Assembly: GCA_023249305.1 (NCBI GenBank) | Contig: JAHFCU010000029.1 | Coordinates: 1 to 33,892, forward strand | DNA from: Gemmatimonadota bacterium | GTDB taxonomy: Bacteria; Gemmatimonadota; Gemmatimonadetes; Gemmatimonadales; Gemmatimonadaceae | DNA: 33,892 nucleotides | Reading direction: 5' to 3' | Shown: positions 7,627 to 16,097 of the stretch, piece by piece | How the letters are laid out: each line of letters starts with the position of its first letter | Numbering within the stretch: the stretch's first letter is position 1 | Notes under the pieces: model-generated | The model's input: the letters and a program-made list of their open reading frames with translations, nothing else | The model's database searches: none | Told to the model about the DNA's origin: nothing | Program-made: the position numbers and the translations under genes

Positions 7627-8364
7627 ATGATTGAAATCAATCTGCTTCCCGGCGCACGCAAGAAGGCGCGGAGCAAGGGCCCGTCGGTCAACTTCGGCGA
7701 GCTGTTCAAGGACTTTGGATCGCGCATCCGCGATCCGTGGCTGATCGCCGGCATCTCGGGCGTAGCCGTCGGCCTGATCGCCATCGGCGTCATGTGGGGA
7801 TGGCAGTCGCGCCGCTCGTCGTCGCTCACTGAACGCGAGCAGAAGGCGGTGCAGGATTCCACGCGCTACGCGTCGGTGATCGCCGAGCGGTTGAAGGCGG
7901 AAGCGCAGCGCGACTCCGTGCAGCGCCAAATCGCCGTGATCTCGGCCATTGACGGCACCCGCCTCGTCTGGTCGCATGTGCTCGACGAGATCAGCCGCGC
8001 GATGCCGCCGTATGTGTGGCTCCGCTCGATCACGCAGACCAGCGCCATCTCGAGCGACCCGCCCGAAGTGCAGGCCGGCGTCGCCAAGGCCGCGCCCAAG
8101 AAGGGCGGCGGGGCTGCGGCGCCCGCGGGGGAAGAAGGCGTGCTCGCGCTGCAGGTCGTCGGCAACACCGTGGACATTCAGGCGTTGACGCGATTCATGA
8201 AGGCGCTCGAGGCGTCCCCATTCCTCCAGAACGTGACGCTCGTGCGCAGTGATGTGGTGATGCAACAGGGTAAGGAAGCGACGGAGTTCCGGCTCGACAT
8301 GCAGTACCAGAAGCCCGATCCCTCGCTACTGCGCACGGTGCCGTTCACCGTCTCGGTGAGGTAG
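7627..8364 (+). CDS. pilN: Type IV pilus assembly protein PilN
   Basis: 245 aa. It starts MIEINLLPG, the conserved peptide that docks into PilM. One transmembrane helix follows at about residues 40-60 (LIAGISGVAVGLIAIGVMWGW), then a coiled-coil stretch and a periplasmic ferredoxin-like domain that pairs with PilO. An Ala/Gly/Lys-rich insertion (about residues 153-171, AKAAPKKGGGAAAPAGEEG) separates two parts of this domain and is longer than usual. The C-terminal half has LTRFMKALEASPFLQNVTLV, typical of PilN. It lies 19 bases behind pilM and 3 bases ahead of pilO, in one transcription unit. Confidence 0.92.
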   Translation: MIEINLLPGARKKARSKGPSVNFGELFKDFGSRIRDPWLIAGISGVAVGLIAIGVMWGWQSRRSSSLTEREQKAVQDSTRYASVIAERLKAEAQRDSVQRQIAVISAIDGTRLVWSHVLDEISRAMPPYVWLRSITQTSAISSDPPEVQAGVAKAAPKKGGGAAAPAGEEGVLALQVVGNTVDIQALTRFMKALEASPFLQNVTLVRSDVVMQQGKEATEFRLDMQYQKPDPSLLRTVPFTVSVR

Positions 8365-8367
8365 CCC

Positions 8368-9009
8368 ATGGCCGGTCTTCCAACGAACCAACGCGACCAG
8401 CTGCTCCTCGTCCTCGCCTTCCTCGGCGTCATCGGGGCCGGCGCGTACTGGTACTTCGTGTTCTCGCCCAAGCAGGAGTCGCTGGCGACTATCGCCACGC
8501 ACGTGGACTCGCTTGATGCGGGAAACCAACGCGCCAAGTCGCAGCTCGCGCGCGGTTCTGTGGCCACGATTCGCGCCGAGTCGCAGCGCCTCCGTGCAAA
8601 CCTCGAGCTGATGCGGTCGCTTGTGCCCGCGGGCAACGAAGTGCCCGCGCTCCTCGAGCAGGTGTCCACGGCCGCGCGGCGCGTGGGACTCGAGATCAAC
8701 TACATCGAGCCGGAGCCGGTGATCCAGGGTGAACAGTTCGACACCTACCGATACAAGCTGCGGGCCATTGGAAGTTACCATGAGATTGGGCAACTGCTCA
8801 CCGGCATCGCCTCGATGACCCGCATCGTCGCGCCGATCGGCCTGCAACTCGTGCCCTCGGGGACGGCGGCCGCGGCGAAGAGCGCGTCGCCCGACAAGGT
8901 GATGTTGCAGGCGAACTTCCAGATCCAGGCCTACGCAGTGAAGACGGCGCTCTCGGATGACAGCGGGAATAGCGCGCCGCCCCTGCCGAAAGCGGGGAGG
9001 AAGGGATGA
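8368..9009 (+). CDS. pilO: Type IV pilus assembly protein PilO
   Basis: 213 aa. A short cytoplasmic N-terminus is followed by one membrane helix (LLLVLAFLGVIGAGAYWYFVF, about residues 13-33), a coiled coil, and a periplasmic domain. Family marks include LVPAGNEVPALLEQVSTAARRVG, then IEPEPV, GSYHEIGQLLTGIASMTRIVAP and IGLQLVP. PilO heterodimerises with PilN and contacts PilP. The last residues (SGNSAPPLPKAGRKG) are low complexity. Its stop overlaps the pilP start. Confidence 0.92.
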   Translation: MAGLPTNQRDQLLLVLAFLGVIGAGAYWYFVFSPKQESLATIATHVDSLDAGNQRAKSQLARGSVATIRAESQRLRANLELMRSLVPAGNEVPALLEQVSTAARRVGLEINYIEPEPVIQGEQFDTYRYKLRAIGSYHEIGQLLTGIASMTRIVAPIGLQLVPSGTAAAAKSASPDKVMLQANFQIQAYAVKTALSDDSGNSAPPLPKAGRKG

Positions 9010-9641
9010 TGCGCCGCTTCGCCCTCGTGGTCACGGTGCTCGCCGGCGCGACCGTCGCGTCGGCGCAGATGCCGCCGTCCATCAGCAAGCCGATCGAGCA
9101 GGCGCGCAAGAGCGTTGACGCCACCAACCGGCAGACGGCGATCGTGAATCAGGGTGCGCCGTCCGCGCCGGCAGTCAAGCCGCAGGCGAAGGCGCCAGTC
9201 ACGGCGCCAGCGCCGGCAAAGGCGCCGGCAAGGCAAGCTGCGGCGGCGAAGGCGCCCGCGCCGGCCGCCAAGCCGCAGGCGGCGAGCGCCATGGACTCGA
9301 GCAAGGTGACGTTCGAACGTGAAGTGTTCACATACGTAGCGCGCGAGGTTGATCCATTCGCGTCGCCGATCGAGACCGGCGCCATTCGGCCGCTCGTCGC
9401 CGACTTGAAGGTCGTCGGAATCATCTTCGACCCGTCGGGGCGCAACTCGGTGGCGGTGATGCGTGACGTCAGCACGCAGATGCAGTACCGCGCGAAGTCC
9501 GGCCAGATCCTCGGCCGCGCGCGCGTCACGCAGATCAAGCCGCAAGAAGTGATTCTGACCATTGAAGAGTACGGGTTCAGCAGGCAGGAAACGCTGAAGC
9601 TGAACGTGTCGCAGACCCAGCAGACCAAGGGGAAGCCATGA
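9006..9641 (+). CDS. pilP: Type IV pilus assembly protein PilP
   Basis: 211 aa. Two ATG codons in tandem (9006 and 9009) can serve as start; both give the signal peptide RFALVVTVLAGATVASA, probably cut before QMPPS. PilP is usually a lipoprotein, but there is no lipobox cysteine here, so this one is either soluble or held by its partners. A 60-residue Ala/Pro/Lys-rich linker (about 40-95) reaches the globular domain with EVDPFASP, LKVVGIIFDPSGRNSVAVMRD, KSGQILGRARVTQIKPQEVIL, the beta-sandwich that binds the N0 domain of PilQ. It links the PilNO ring to the secretin. Its stop overlaps the pilQ start (ATGA). Confidence 0.88.
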   Translation: MMRRFALVVTVLAGATVASAQMPPSISKPIEQARKSVDATNRQTAIVNQGAPSAPAVKPQAKAPVTAPAPAKAPARQAAAAKAPAPAAKPQAASAMDSSKVTFEREVFTYVAREVDPFASPIETGAIRPLVADLKVVGIIFDPSGRNSVAVMRDVSTQMQYRAKSGQILGRARVTQIKPQEVILTIEEYGFSRQETLKLNVSQTQQTKGKP

Positions 9642-11587
9642 GGCGAGTCTTCCAGCTGGCCGCGATCGCGGCCGCGCTGACCGTCGGCGCGCGAAGCGCC
9701 ACCGCCGCGTCGGAGACGCCGCGCGCGCCCTCGTCGGTGACGGCGCTCAGCGTCGTGCCCGCCGCCGGACGTGCCGAGGTGGTGGTGGCCATTGACGGCG
9801 CAGTGGACGTCATTGACTTCACGCTCGACAATCCGAGGCGCATCGTCCTCGACTTCCGCGGTGCGACGCTCGCCATGCCGGCGCGCTTCTACGACAAGGT
9901 CTCGCGCGGCGGCATCACCAACGTGCGCGTCGCACAGTACAAGCCGGAGATCGTGCGGCTCGTACTCGACCTCGACGGCCCGCGCGACTACTCGGTAGTG
10001 CGCGGCGAGCACGACGTGCGCGTTGCCGTGAGCGGACCTGACCAGTTTGCCGCGTGGCATCTGGGCGGCGGCGCCAAGACGGCGCTAGCGCAGGCACCGC
10101 AGGTGGAGGCCCCCAAGGCCGCCGTTGCGCCGGCCGAGTCCGCGGCTATGGGCACGAGCACGCCGGCGAAGCCGATGGCACCGGCGGCGCAACCGCCGTT
10201 CGAGCAGCCGCGCATCACCGTGACGTACGAGAGGGACACGGAAATCCGCGATGTCATCGCGTCGTTCGCCACGTTCGCCAACAAGACGATCGTCGCTGGC
10301 GCAGGCGTGGCCGGCACGAAGATCGGCTTCATGGAGATCAAGGACAAGCCGTGGGATGTGGCGCTCGCCGCCGTCCTCGGGTCGGCCGGCCTGACCGCCA
10401 TCGAAGACACCACGGGCATCATCACCGTGGACAGCTACAAGAACCTGTCGGATCGCCAGGCGCAGGAGCCGCTGGTCAGTCAGATCGTGCCGATCAACTA
10501 CGCCAAGGCTTCCACGCTCGCGACCACGATCAGCAGCCTACTCAGCGCGGGTTGCGCCAAGGGTGGCGGTGCCGCTCCTGCGGCCGCGCCTGCAGGCGGG
10601 GCTGCCGCGGGCGAAGGGGCCGCGCCGGCGGCGGGTGGAACAGCCATCTCCACCGCCGGCTGCGGCCGCGGTTCAGTGGCCACCGACGACAAGACCAACT
10701 CGCTCATCATCACCGAGACACAGGCGCGACTGACCGATGTGATGGGCTTCATCAAGGATCTCGACGTTCGCACGCCGCTCGTCGCCATCAAGGCGAAGAT
10801 CATCGCCGTGGACCGCACGGGCACGGAGAAGCTGGGGATCAGCTATGATCTCGGCACTACGAGCACGTTCCAGAACAAGCTCGTTCCGCGCATCGTCAAC
10901 AACACGGTGGTGCCGGGCGACTTCCGCGTGGACCTCACGGGCGACGCCTTTGCAGGCATTGCGAACGCGAGCCGGTCGTACAAGTCGGACGCGGCCGTGA
11001 GCCTTATCTACAACATGGCGCTCGGCGGCTTCAACCTGACGTCCTTCCTCGACGCGCTGTCGCAGGAAGAGCTCTCGGACGTCCAGGCGGAGCCGAGCAC
11101 GACAACGCTCGACAACAGCGAAGCGACGCTGTTCTCCGGTTCCACCATCTCGTACCTGCTGACCCCGCCCGTACCATCGGGTCAGCTGAACTCGGTGGCG
11201 CCGCAGATCCAAACGAAGGAAATCGGCATCACGCTCAAGGTGACACCGCGCGTGACAGCCAACCGGCAGCTGAACCTCACCGTCGAGGCGACGCAGGAGC
11301 AGCTCGTCTCGATCACGGCGGCAGGTCCGAACACGAATCGCCGCAACTCGAAGAACGAAGTGCTCGTCGCTGACGGCGAGACGGCGGTGATCGGCGGCCT
11401 GACGCAGACGCAGATCTCGAAGACCCGCAGGGGCATTCCGCTGCTGAGTTCGCTGCCGCTCATCGGCCGGCTGTTCAGCGAAGTCGACACCGTGGAGCGC
11501 AAGCAGGACCTGCTGATCCTGATCACGCCGCACATCCTCGACGAAGGTGAAGTGGTGAAGGGCCGTCCGGCCGAGAAGAAACCGTAA
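9638..11587 (+). CDS. pilQ: Type IV pilus secretin PilQ
   Basis: 649 aa. The signal peptide ends near ATAASE. An AMIN domain (about residues 30-130, peptidoglycan or septal targeting) is followed by a Pro/Ala linker, an STN/N0 domain (about 190-260, ITVTYERDTEIRDVIASFA) and an N1 domain. The C-terminal secretin domain has VQAEPSTTTLDNSEATLFSG, VTPRVTANRQLNLTVEA and the hallmark end VLVADGETAVIGGLTQTQ to LLILITPHIL. It forms the outer-membrane channel for the pilus. Oddity: the N1 region carries a Gly/Ala-rich insertion of about 35 residues (around 305-341) bounded by two cysteines (SAGCAKGG and TAGCGRGS). A strong hairpin follows at 11614. Only one AMIN domain is seen. Confidence 0.94.
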   Translation: MRRVFQLAAIAAALTVGARSATAASETPRAPSSVTALSVVPAAGRAEVVVAIDGAVDVIDFTLDNPRRIVLDFRGATLAMPARFYDKVSRGGITNVRVAQYKPEIVRLVLDLDGPRDYSVVRGEHDVRVAVSGPDQFAAWHLGGGAKTALAQAPQVEAPKAAVAPAESAAMGTSTPAKPMAPAAQPPFEQPRITVTYERDTEIRDVIASFATFANKTIVAGAGVAGTKIGFMEIKDKPWDVALAAVLGSAGLTAIEDTTGIITVDSYKNLSDRQAQEPLVSQIVPINYAKASTLATTISSLLSAGCAKGGGAAPAAAPAGGAAAGEGAAPAAGGTAISTAGCGRGSVATDDKTNSLIITETQARLTDVMGFIKDLDVRTPLVAIKAKIIAVDRTGTEKLGISYDLGTTSTFQNKLVPRIVNNTVVPGDFRVDLTGDAFAGIANASRSYKSDAAVSLIYNMALGGFNLTSFLDALSQEELSDVQAEPSTTTLDNSEATLFSGSTISYLLTPPVPSGQLNSVAPQIQTKEIGITLKVTPRVTANRQLNLTVEATQEQLVSITAAGPNTNRRNSKNEVLVADGETAVIGGLTQTQISKTRRGIPLLSSLPLIGRLFSEVDTVERKQDLLILITPHILDEGEVVKGRPAEKKP

Positions 11588-11613
11588 CGGCGCCGGGCTT
11601 CTCTGGTTACTTT

Positions 11614-11644
11614 GAGCGGGGGCGGCCACTGGCTGCCCCCGCTC
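11614..11644 (+). terminator. Hairpin terminator after pilQ
   Basis: GAGCGGGGGC (11614-11623) pairs with GCCCCCGCTC (11635-11644). An inner GCC/GGC pair shortens the loop. It lies 27 bases after the pilQ stop. There is no U run; the heptad repeat begins at its last base. Confidence 0.7.
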
Positions 11645-11672
11645 TGCCGTCTACCGTCCACCGTCTACCGTC
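11645..11672 (+). repeat. Degenerate heptanucleotide repeat, locus B
   Basis: Four 7-base units: TGCCGTC, TACCGTC, CACCGTC, TACCGTC. This is the same family as locus A in another register. The array ends 6 bases before the aroC start and occupies the Shine-Dalgarno position. Confidence 0.75.
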
Positions 11673-11678
11673 TCTCGC

Positions 11679-12872
11679 GTGCCCATTCGATTCACGACTG
11701 CGGGCGAATCACACGGTCCTGCGCTGGTCTCCATCGTGGAAGGCGTCCCCGCTGGCCTGCGCCTGCTCGCTGAACATGTCAACGCCGACCTCGCACGCCG
11801 TCAGCAAGGCTACGGCCGCGGCCGCCGCATGCAGATCGAGCGTGATGAAGTCGAGTTCCTCGCGGGCGTGCGTGCCGGCGAGACGATCGGCGCACCGATC
11901 GCGATGCTCATCCGCAACCGCGACTGGAAGAACTGGCAGGAGATCATGGATCCGGCGCCGCGTGCCGAAGACGCGGCGGGCGAGCGCAAGCGCGCCGTGC
12001 ATCGTCCGCGCCCTGGACACGCCGACCTGTCGGGCCTGCTGAAATACGACCGCGACGATGCGCGCGACATTCTCGAGCGCGCCTCGGCGCGCGAGACCAC
12101 CGCGCGCGTGACGGCTGGCGCGGTCGCGCGCCGATTGCTCGCCGAGTGCGGCGTTTCTGTGGGATCGCACCTCGTGCACCTCGGGGGCATCGATGCGCGG
12201 CGGCCGGCGACGATGCCGCCTGACGTCAACGCCGCCGCTGATGCATCGCCGCTCCGGACGCTCGATCCCGACGCGGAACAGCGGATGATCGCCCGCGTTG
12301 ACGAGATGAAGCGTGACGGCAACACGCTTGGCGGCATCTGTGAAGTGATCGTGGATGGCCTCCCCGTGGGGCTAGGATCGCACGTGAGCTGGGATCGCCG
12401 CCTGGACGGCCGGCTGGGGCAGGCGATGATGTCCATCCCCGCAGTGAAGGGCGTGGAACTCGGCCTGGGCTTTGACGCCGCGCGCCGGACCGGCGCTGAG
12501 GTGCACGACGAGATCGAGATGGCGCCAGGGCGCACGCGGAGCGGCAACGTACGCCGGAAAACGAATCGTGCGGGCGGCACCGAGGGTGGCATGACCACTG
12601 GCGAGCCGCTCGTGGTGCGCGTGGCGATGAAACCGATCAGCACGCTGATGCGGCCGCTCGGCACCGTGGACACGAGGACGGGCGAGGGCGCTGAGGCAGT
12701 CGCCGAGCGCAGCGACGTTACCGCCGTGCCGGCGATGGGCGTGATCGCCGAGGCGATGGCCGCGCTCGTGCTGGCCGATGCGATGCTGGAGAAGTTCGGT
12801 GCCGACTCGATGACCGAACTGCTACGTAACCTCGACGCGTATCTCACGCACGTCGCCAGTCGGCTGGGCTGA
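11679..12872 (+). CDS. aroC: Chorismate synthase
   Basis: 397 aa, GTG start. It converts 5-enolpyruvylshikimate-3-phosphate to chorismate using reduced FMN, the last common step of aromatic amino-acid synthesis. The N-terminus FTTAGESHGPALVSIVEGVPAGL and the block RQQGYGRGRRMQIE are family signatures (the GESHG histidine is catalytic), followed by RPRPGHADLSGLLKY, ERASARETTARVTAGAVAR, KGVELGLGFDAA and RAGGTEGGMTTGEPLVVRVAMKPI. The length is normal. No Shine-Dalgarno is seen; a pyrimidine-rich heptad array occupies that place. aroK follows 1 base after the stop codon, so the two shikimate genes form one unit downstream of the pilus operon. Confidence 0.96.
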   Translation: MPIRFTTAGESHGPALVSIVEGVPAGLRLLAEHVNADLARRQQGYGRGRRMQIERDEVEFLAGVRAGETIGAPIAMLIRNRDWKNWQEIMDPAPRAEDAAGERKRAVHRPRPGHADLSGLLKYDRDDARDILERASARETTARVTAGAVARRLLAECGVSVGSHLVHLGGIDARRPATMPPDVNAAADASPLRTLDPDAEQRMIARVDEMKRDGNTLGGICEVIVDGLPVGLGSHVSWDRRLDGRLGQAMMSIPAVKGVELGLGFDAARRTGAEVHDEIEMAPGRTRSGNVRRKTNRAGGTEGGMTTGEPLVVRVAMKPISTLMRPLGTVDTRTGEGAEAVAERSDVTAVPAMGVIAEAMAALVLADAMLEKFGADSMTELLRNLDAYLTHVASRLG

Positions 12873-12873
12873 C

Positions 12874-13392
12874 GTGGGGCAGGCCGCGCACCTCATTCTC
12901 GTCGGTATTCCAGGCGCGGGAAAGTCCACCGTCGGACGTGAGCTCGCGCGGCGCTTGCATTGGCCGTTCGTTGATCTCGACGAGGACATCGTTGCACAAG
13001 CCGGGATGAGCGTACGCGAAATATTTGCGGCGCGCGGCGAGGCGCACTTTCGCGAACTCGAGCGCAACGCTACGGAACGTCTGGCCCTGTCGTCGACACC
13101 GATGGTGGTCGCGCCCGGGGGCGGATGGATCACCGTTCCAGGCCTTGTGGGCTTGGTGCGACCCCCCGCGCGCCTTATATGGTTGCGGCTCTCGCCGGCG
13201 CATGCGCTCGATCGCCTTGATGCGGAGTTGGAGGCGCGACCACTCCTCTCGGTGTCCGATCCACTGGCAGCGCTCACCGCAATGTCGGTCGCTCGCGAGG
13301 CCTTCTATATGCAAGCAGATCATGCACTTAGCGTCGAAACGATGATGCCCTCTGACGCGGTCGAAGCGATCTTGGCGCTTGCCCGGCCATGA
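12874..13392 (+). CDS. aroK: Shikimate kinase
   Basis: 172 aa, GTG start one base after the aroC stop. It phosphorylates shikimate at O3 with ATP. The P-loop is GIPGAGKST (residues 11-19); the shikimate-binding acidic pair lies in FVDLDEDI (usually D-x-D), followed by REIFAARGEAHFRELE (FR..E) and the APGGGW motif. RPLLS near residue 130 is the lid. aroC-aroK directly after pilQ recalls the pilMNOPQ-aroK-aroB order of gammaproteobacteria. aroB is not in this window. Confidence 0.92.
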   Translation: MGQAAHLILVGIPGAGKSTVGRELARRLHWPFVDLDEDIVAQAGMSVREIFAARGEAHFRELERNATERLALSSTPMVVAPGGGWITVPGLVGLVRPPARLIWLRLSPAHALDRLDAELEARPLLSVSDPLAALTAMSVAREAFYMQADHALSVETMMPSDAVEAILALARP

Positions 13393-13445
13393 CCAAGGGA
13401 CTAGGATTGTGGCCCTGAATGCCGTTGCCGGGTAAGCCACAACAT

Positions 13446-13451
13446 TATAGT
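13446..13451 (+). promoter_or_regulatory. -10 box upstream of the smg-like gene and topA
   Basis: TATAGT lies in an AT-rich patch, 11 bases before the ATG at 13463. TTGCCG at 13425-13430 is a weak -35 box at a short 15-base spacing. ACAAC (13439-13443) and GTTGT (13450-13454) form a small inverted repeat around it. A predicted start near 13458 would leave only about 5 leader bases. Confidence 0.45.
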
Positions 13452-13462
13452 TGTCTTCGATC

Positions 13463-13699
13463 ATGACTTTTCGCGTACTCGGTCCGCATGAACGCGGGCG
13501 CTTCGCCCCTGATGCGTGGGGTCACCTGCTCGCCCTTAACGGAGCCGGAATCCTCAACGCGGCGGAGCTCGAACAAGTGATCGAGCGCGCGATGATGCAC
13601 CTCGAAGGACGAATTGCACTCGATGACCTGCGCGCCCTGATGGAGAGCGCGGGGCTCAACGATACAGGAACGCTCCCGGAACCCGGGACCCTGCACTAG
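13463..13699 (+). CDS. Smg/DUF494-like protein (short)
   Basis: 78 aa from the ATG at 13463; a TTG at 13451 in the same frame is possible but falls within the -10 box. The protein is helical, with RVLGPHERGRFAPDAWGHLLALNGAGILNAAELEQVIERAM, then GRIALDDLRALM. This resembles the C-terminal half of Smg (DUF494), a family of about 150 residues often encoded next to dprA and topA. Only this half is present, so it is either a short lineage-specific version or a reduced one. Function in the family is unknown. It lies 4 bases ahead of topA and is probably co-transcribed with it. Confidence 0.65.
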   Translation: MTFRVLGPHERGRFAPDAWGHLLALNGAGILNAAELEQVIERAMMHLEGRIALDDLRALMESAGLNDTGTLPEPGTLH

Positions 13700-13703
13700 A
13701 CCG

Positions 13704-16097
13704 ATGGCCGCCAAGAAGAAGACCACCACTCGCAAGAAGACCGCCACGCGCAAGCCGCGAGCGAAAGCGCCCGCCGCTGGCGAGGCGCACGAGGCCGAAG
13801 GCGAACCGCACAGCGCCGGCAAGGCGCTGGTGATCGTCGAGTCGCCGGCCAAGGCGAAGACGATCGGGCGCTATCTCGGCAGCGGCTTCGCTGTGAAGGC
13901 GACCGTCGGCCACGTACGCGACTTGCCAGAGCGCACGCTGGGCATCGACTTGGACCGCGGCTTCGAACCCGAGTACGTGACGATACCCGGCAAGGAGAAG
14001 ACGCTCTCCGAACTCAAGAGCGCAGCGAAGAACGCGCGGGCCGTCCTGATCGCGACCGACCCTGACCGTGAGGGCGAGGCGATCGCGTGGCATGTGCGCG
14101 GCCAAGTGGCGCGGAAGAACGGACCTCCGATTCGCCGCGTGTTGTTCCACGAGATCACCAAGGAAGCGGTGACGAAGGCGATCGACGCGGCCGGCGACAT
14201 TGATCAGCGCAAGGTGGACGCGCAGCAGGCGCGGCGAGTGCTTGACCGCCTCGTGGGCTACAAGGCGAGCCCGCTGCTGTGGAAAACGGTCAAGAAGGGA
14301 TTGTCGGCGGGGCGCGTGCAGACGGTGGCCCTGCGCCTGCTCGTGGAGCGTGAGCGCGAGATCCGCGCGTTCAGGGCGACCGAGTACTGGACGATCGCGG
14401 CCGCGCTCGAGCACGACGGTCAGGCCTTCACGGCGAAGCTGCATTGGATCGACGGCCACAAACCAGAGATTCCGAACGAGACGGCGGCGCAGGCCATCCT
14501 GCGCGACCTCGCCGGGCGCGCGACGTTCGATGTCACCGACATCAAGCGTCGCGAGCGGCGCAAGAATCCGGCGGCGCCGTTCACCACCTCTACGCTGCAG
14601 CAGGAAGCCGCCAAGAAGCTCGGCTTCGGCTCCAAGCGCACGATGCGTCTGGCGCAGAACCTCTACGAAGGCATCGAGCTCGGCCGCGCCGAGGGCGCGG
14701 TGGGCATGATCACGTACATGCGCACCGACTCCAGCCGCGTAGCTGAGAGTGCGGCGCACGCGGCGCGGGACTTCTTGCGGCAACAGTTCAGCGAGGAGTT
14801 CCTCTCGCGGACGCCGCAGTTGTACGGGGCGGGAAAGGACAGCAACGCGCAGGACGCGCACGAAGGCATTCGGCCCACCGATCCGTCGCGCACGCCCGAG
14901 CACGTCGCGAAGCACCTCACCGGCGACCAGCTCAAGCTTTACACGCTCGTCTGGCAGCGGTTCATGGCGTCGCAGATGGCGCCGGCCGTCTTCGACACGA
15001 CGACGGTGGACTTCGACCTCGGGCGTTACTTGTTCCGCGCCACCGGGTCGGTGATCAAGTTCAAGGGCTTCCTGTCGCTCTACAAAGAGGCGCGCGAGGA
15101 AGGCGAGAGCAAGGCGCTTGAAGACGAGCAGGCTTTGCCGGCCATTGAGCCGGGCGAGCACGCTCCGGTGCGCGCCATCACGCCGAGCCAGCACTTCACC
15201 GAACCGCCGCCGCGCTATTCGGAGGCGTCGCTCGTCAAGGAGCTGGAGAAGCTGGGCATCGGCCGGCCTTCCACGTATGCCAGCATCATCTCCACACTAA
15301 CCGACCGGCACTACGCCGAGCTCGAGCAGCGCCGTTTCTTCCCCACGCCGCTCGGTGAAAGCGTGGAGAAGGTGATGGTCAAGCAGTTCCCGGACGTCTT
15401 CAACGTGGGCTTCACGTCGGAGATGGAGACGGAGCTCGACAAGGTGGAGGAAGGCGACCTCGCATGGCAGCGCGTGCTCAAGGACTTCTACAGTCCGTTC
15501 GAGCACTCGCTGAACAACGTGGATGTCGAAGGCTTGATCCGCGAGGCGCACGACCTGGGCGCGCTCGAGACGGAGAAGTGCCCGCAGTGCGGCGGGAAGC
15601 TCTTGCCGAAGGGCGGGTTCTTCGGTCCGTTCGTCGCGTGCGTAAATCACCCGAAGACGTGCAAGTACACGCGGCCGCTCAAGGGCGAGCGGGTGCCGCC
15701 GGTGATGACGGAGTACCCTTGTCCGCTCTGCGGCAAGCTGATGGTGATCCGTCGCGGGCGATCGGGCGAGTTCCTTGGCTGCTCGACGTTCCCCAAGTGC
15801 CGCGGCACGCGCTCCATGCCGACTGGCGTGAAGTGCCCGAAGGACGGCGGCGACATCGCCGCGCGGCGCAGCAAGAAGCGCGGGAAGGCGTTCTACGGGT
15901 GCGAGAACTACCCGAAGTGCAATTTCGTCTGCTGGGACAAGCCGGTGCTCGAGAAATGCCCCGACTGCGGGTTTATTGGGGCAGAGTCGAAGAGCAACAA
16001 GACACGCGGCCACTTCCGGAAGTGCCTCAAGTGCGGCAATGAGTGGGCGGTGGAAGTGGCGGCTGACGCCGAGGGCGAGACCGCGGGCGTGGCGTGA
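13704..16097 (+). CDS. topA: DNA topoisomerase I
   Basis: 797 aa. It relaxes negative supercoils by single-strand cleavage. A basic N-terminal extension of about 35 residues (MAAKKKTTTRKKTATRKPR onward) comes before the Toprim domain (KALVIVESPAKAKTIGRYLG, then ATDPDREGEAIAWH). The catalytic tyrosine is Y338 in GMITYMRTDSSR. IGRPSTYASIISTL and the C-terminal core follow. The tail has three or more Topo_C zinc ribbons, for example CPQCGGKLLPKGGFFGPFVAC, CPLCGKLMVIRRGRSGEFLGC and CPDCG...CLKCG. Its stop overlaps the trmFO start (GTGA). The lysine-rich start is unusual for bacterial TopA and resembles tails on ArgF and PrxQ in this window. Confidence 0.97.
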   Translation: MAAKKKTTTRKKTATRKPRAKAPAAGEAHEAEGEPHSAGKALVIVESPAKAKTIGRYLGSGFAVKATVGHVRDLPERTLGIDLDRGFEPEYVTIPGKEKTLSELKSAAKNARAVLIATDPDREGEAIAWHVRGQVARKNGPPIRRVLFHEITKEAVTKAIDAAGDIDQRKVDAQQARRVLDRLVGYKASPLLWKTVKKGLSAGRVQTVALRLLVEREREIRAFRATEYWTIAAALEHDGQAFTAKLHWIDGHKPEIPNETAAQAILRDLAGRATFDVTDIKRRERRKNPAAPFTTSTLQQEAAKKLGFGSKRTMRLAQNLYEGIELGRAEGAVGMITYMRTDSSRVAESAAHAARDFLRQQFSEEFLSRTPQLYGAGKDSNAQDAHEGIRPTDPSRTPEHVAKHLTGDQLKLYTLVWQRFMASQMAPAVFDTTTVDFDLGRYLFRATGSVIKFKGFLSLYKEAREEGESKALEDEQALPAIEPGEHAPVRAITPSQHFTEPPPRYSEASLVKELEKLGIGRPSTYASIISTLTDRHYAELEQRRFFPTPLGESVEKVMVKQFPDVFNVGFTSEMETELDKVEEGDLAWQRVLKDFYSPFEHSLNNVDVEGLIREAHDLGALETEKCPQCGGKLLPKGGFFGPFVACVNHPKTCKYTRPLKGERVPPVMTEYPCPLCGKLMVIRRGRSGEFLGCSTFPKCRGTRSMPTGVKCPKDGGDIAARRSKKRGKAFYGCENYPKCNFVCWDKPVLEKCPDCGFIGAESKSNKTRGHFRKCLKCGNEWAVEVAADAEGETAGVA

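Noticed and set aside
13656-15194. 512-codon minus-strand open frame
   Set aside because: Antisense shadow of topA; Arg/Leu/Glu-rich with no motif.
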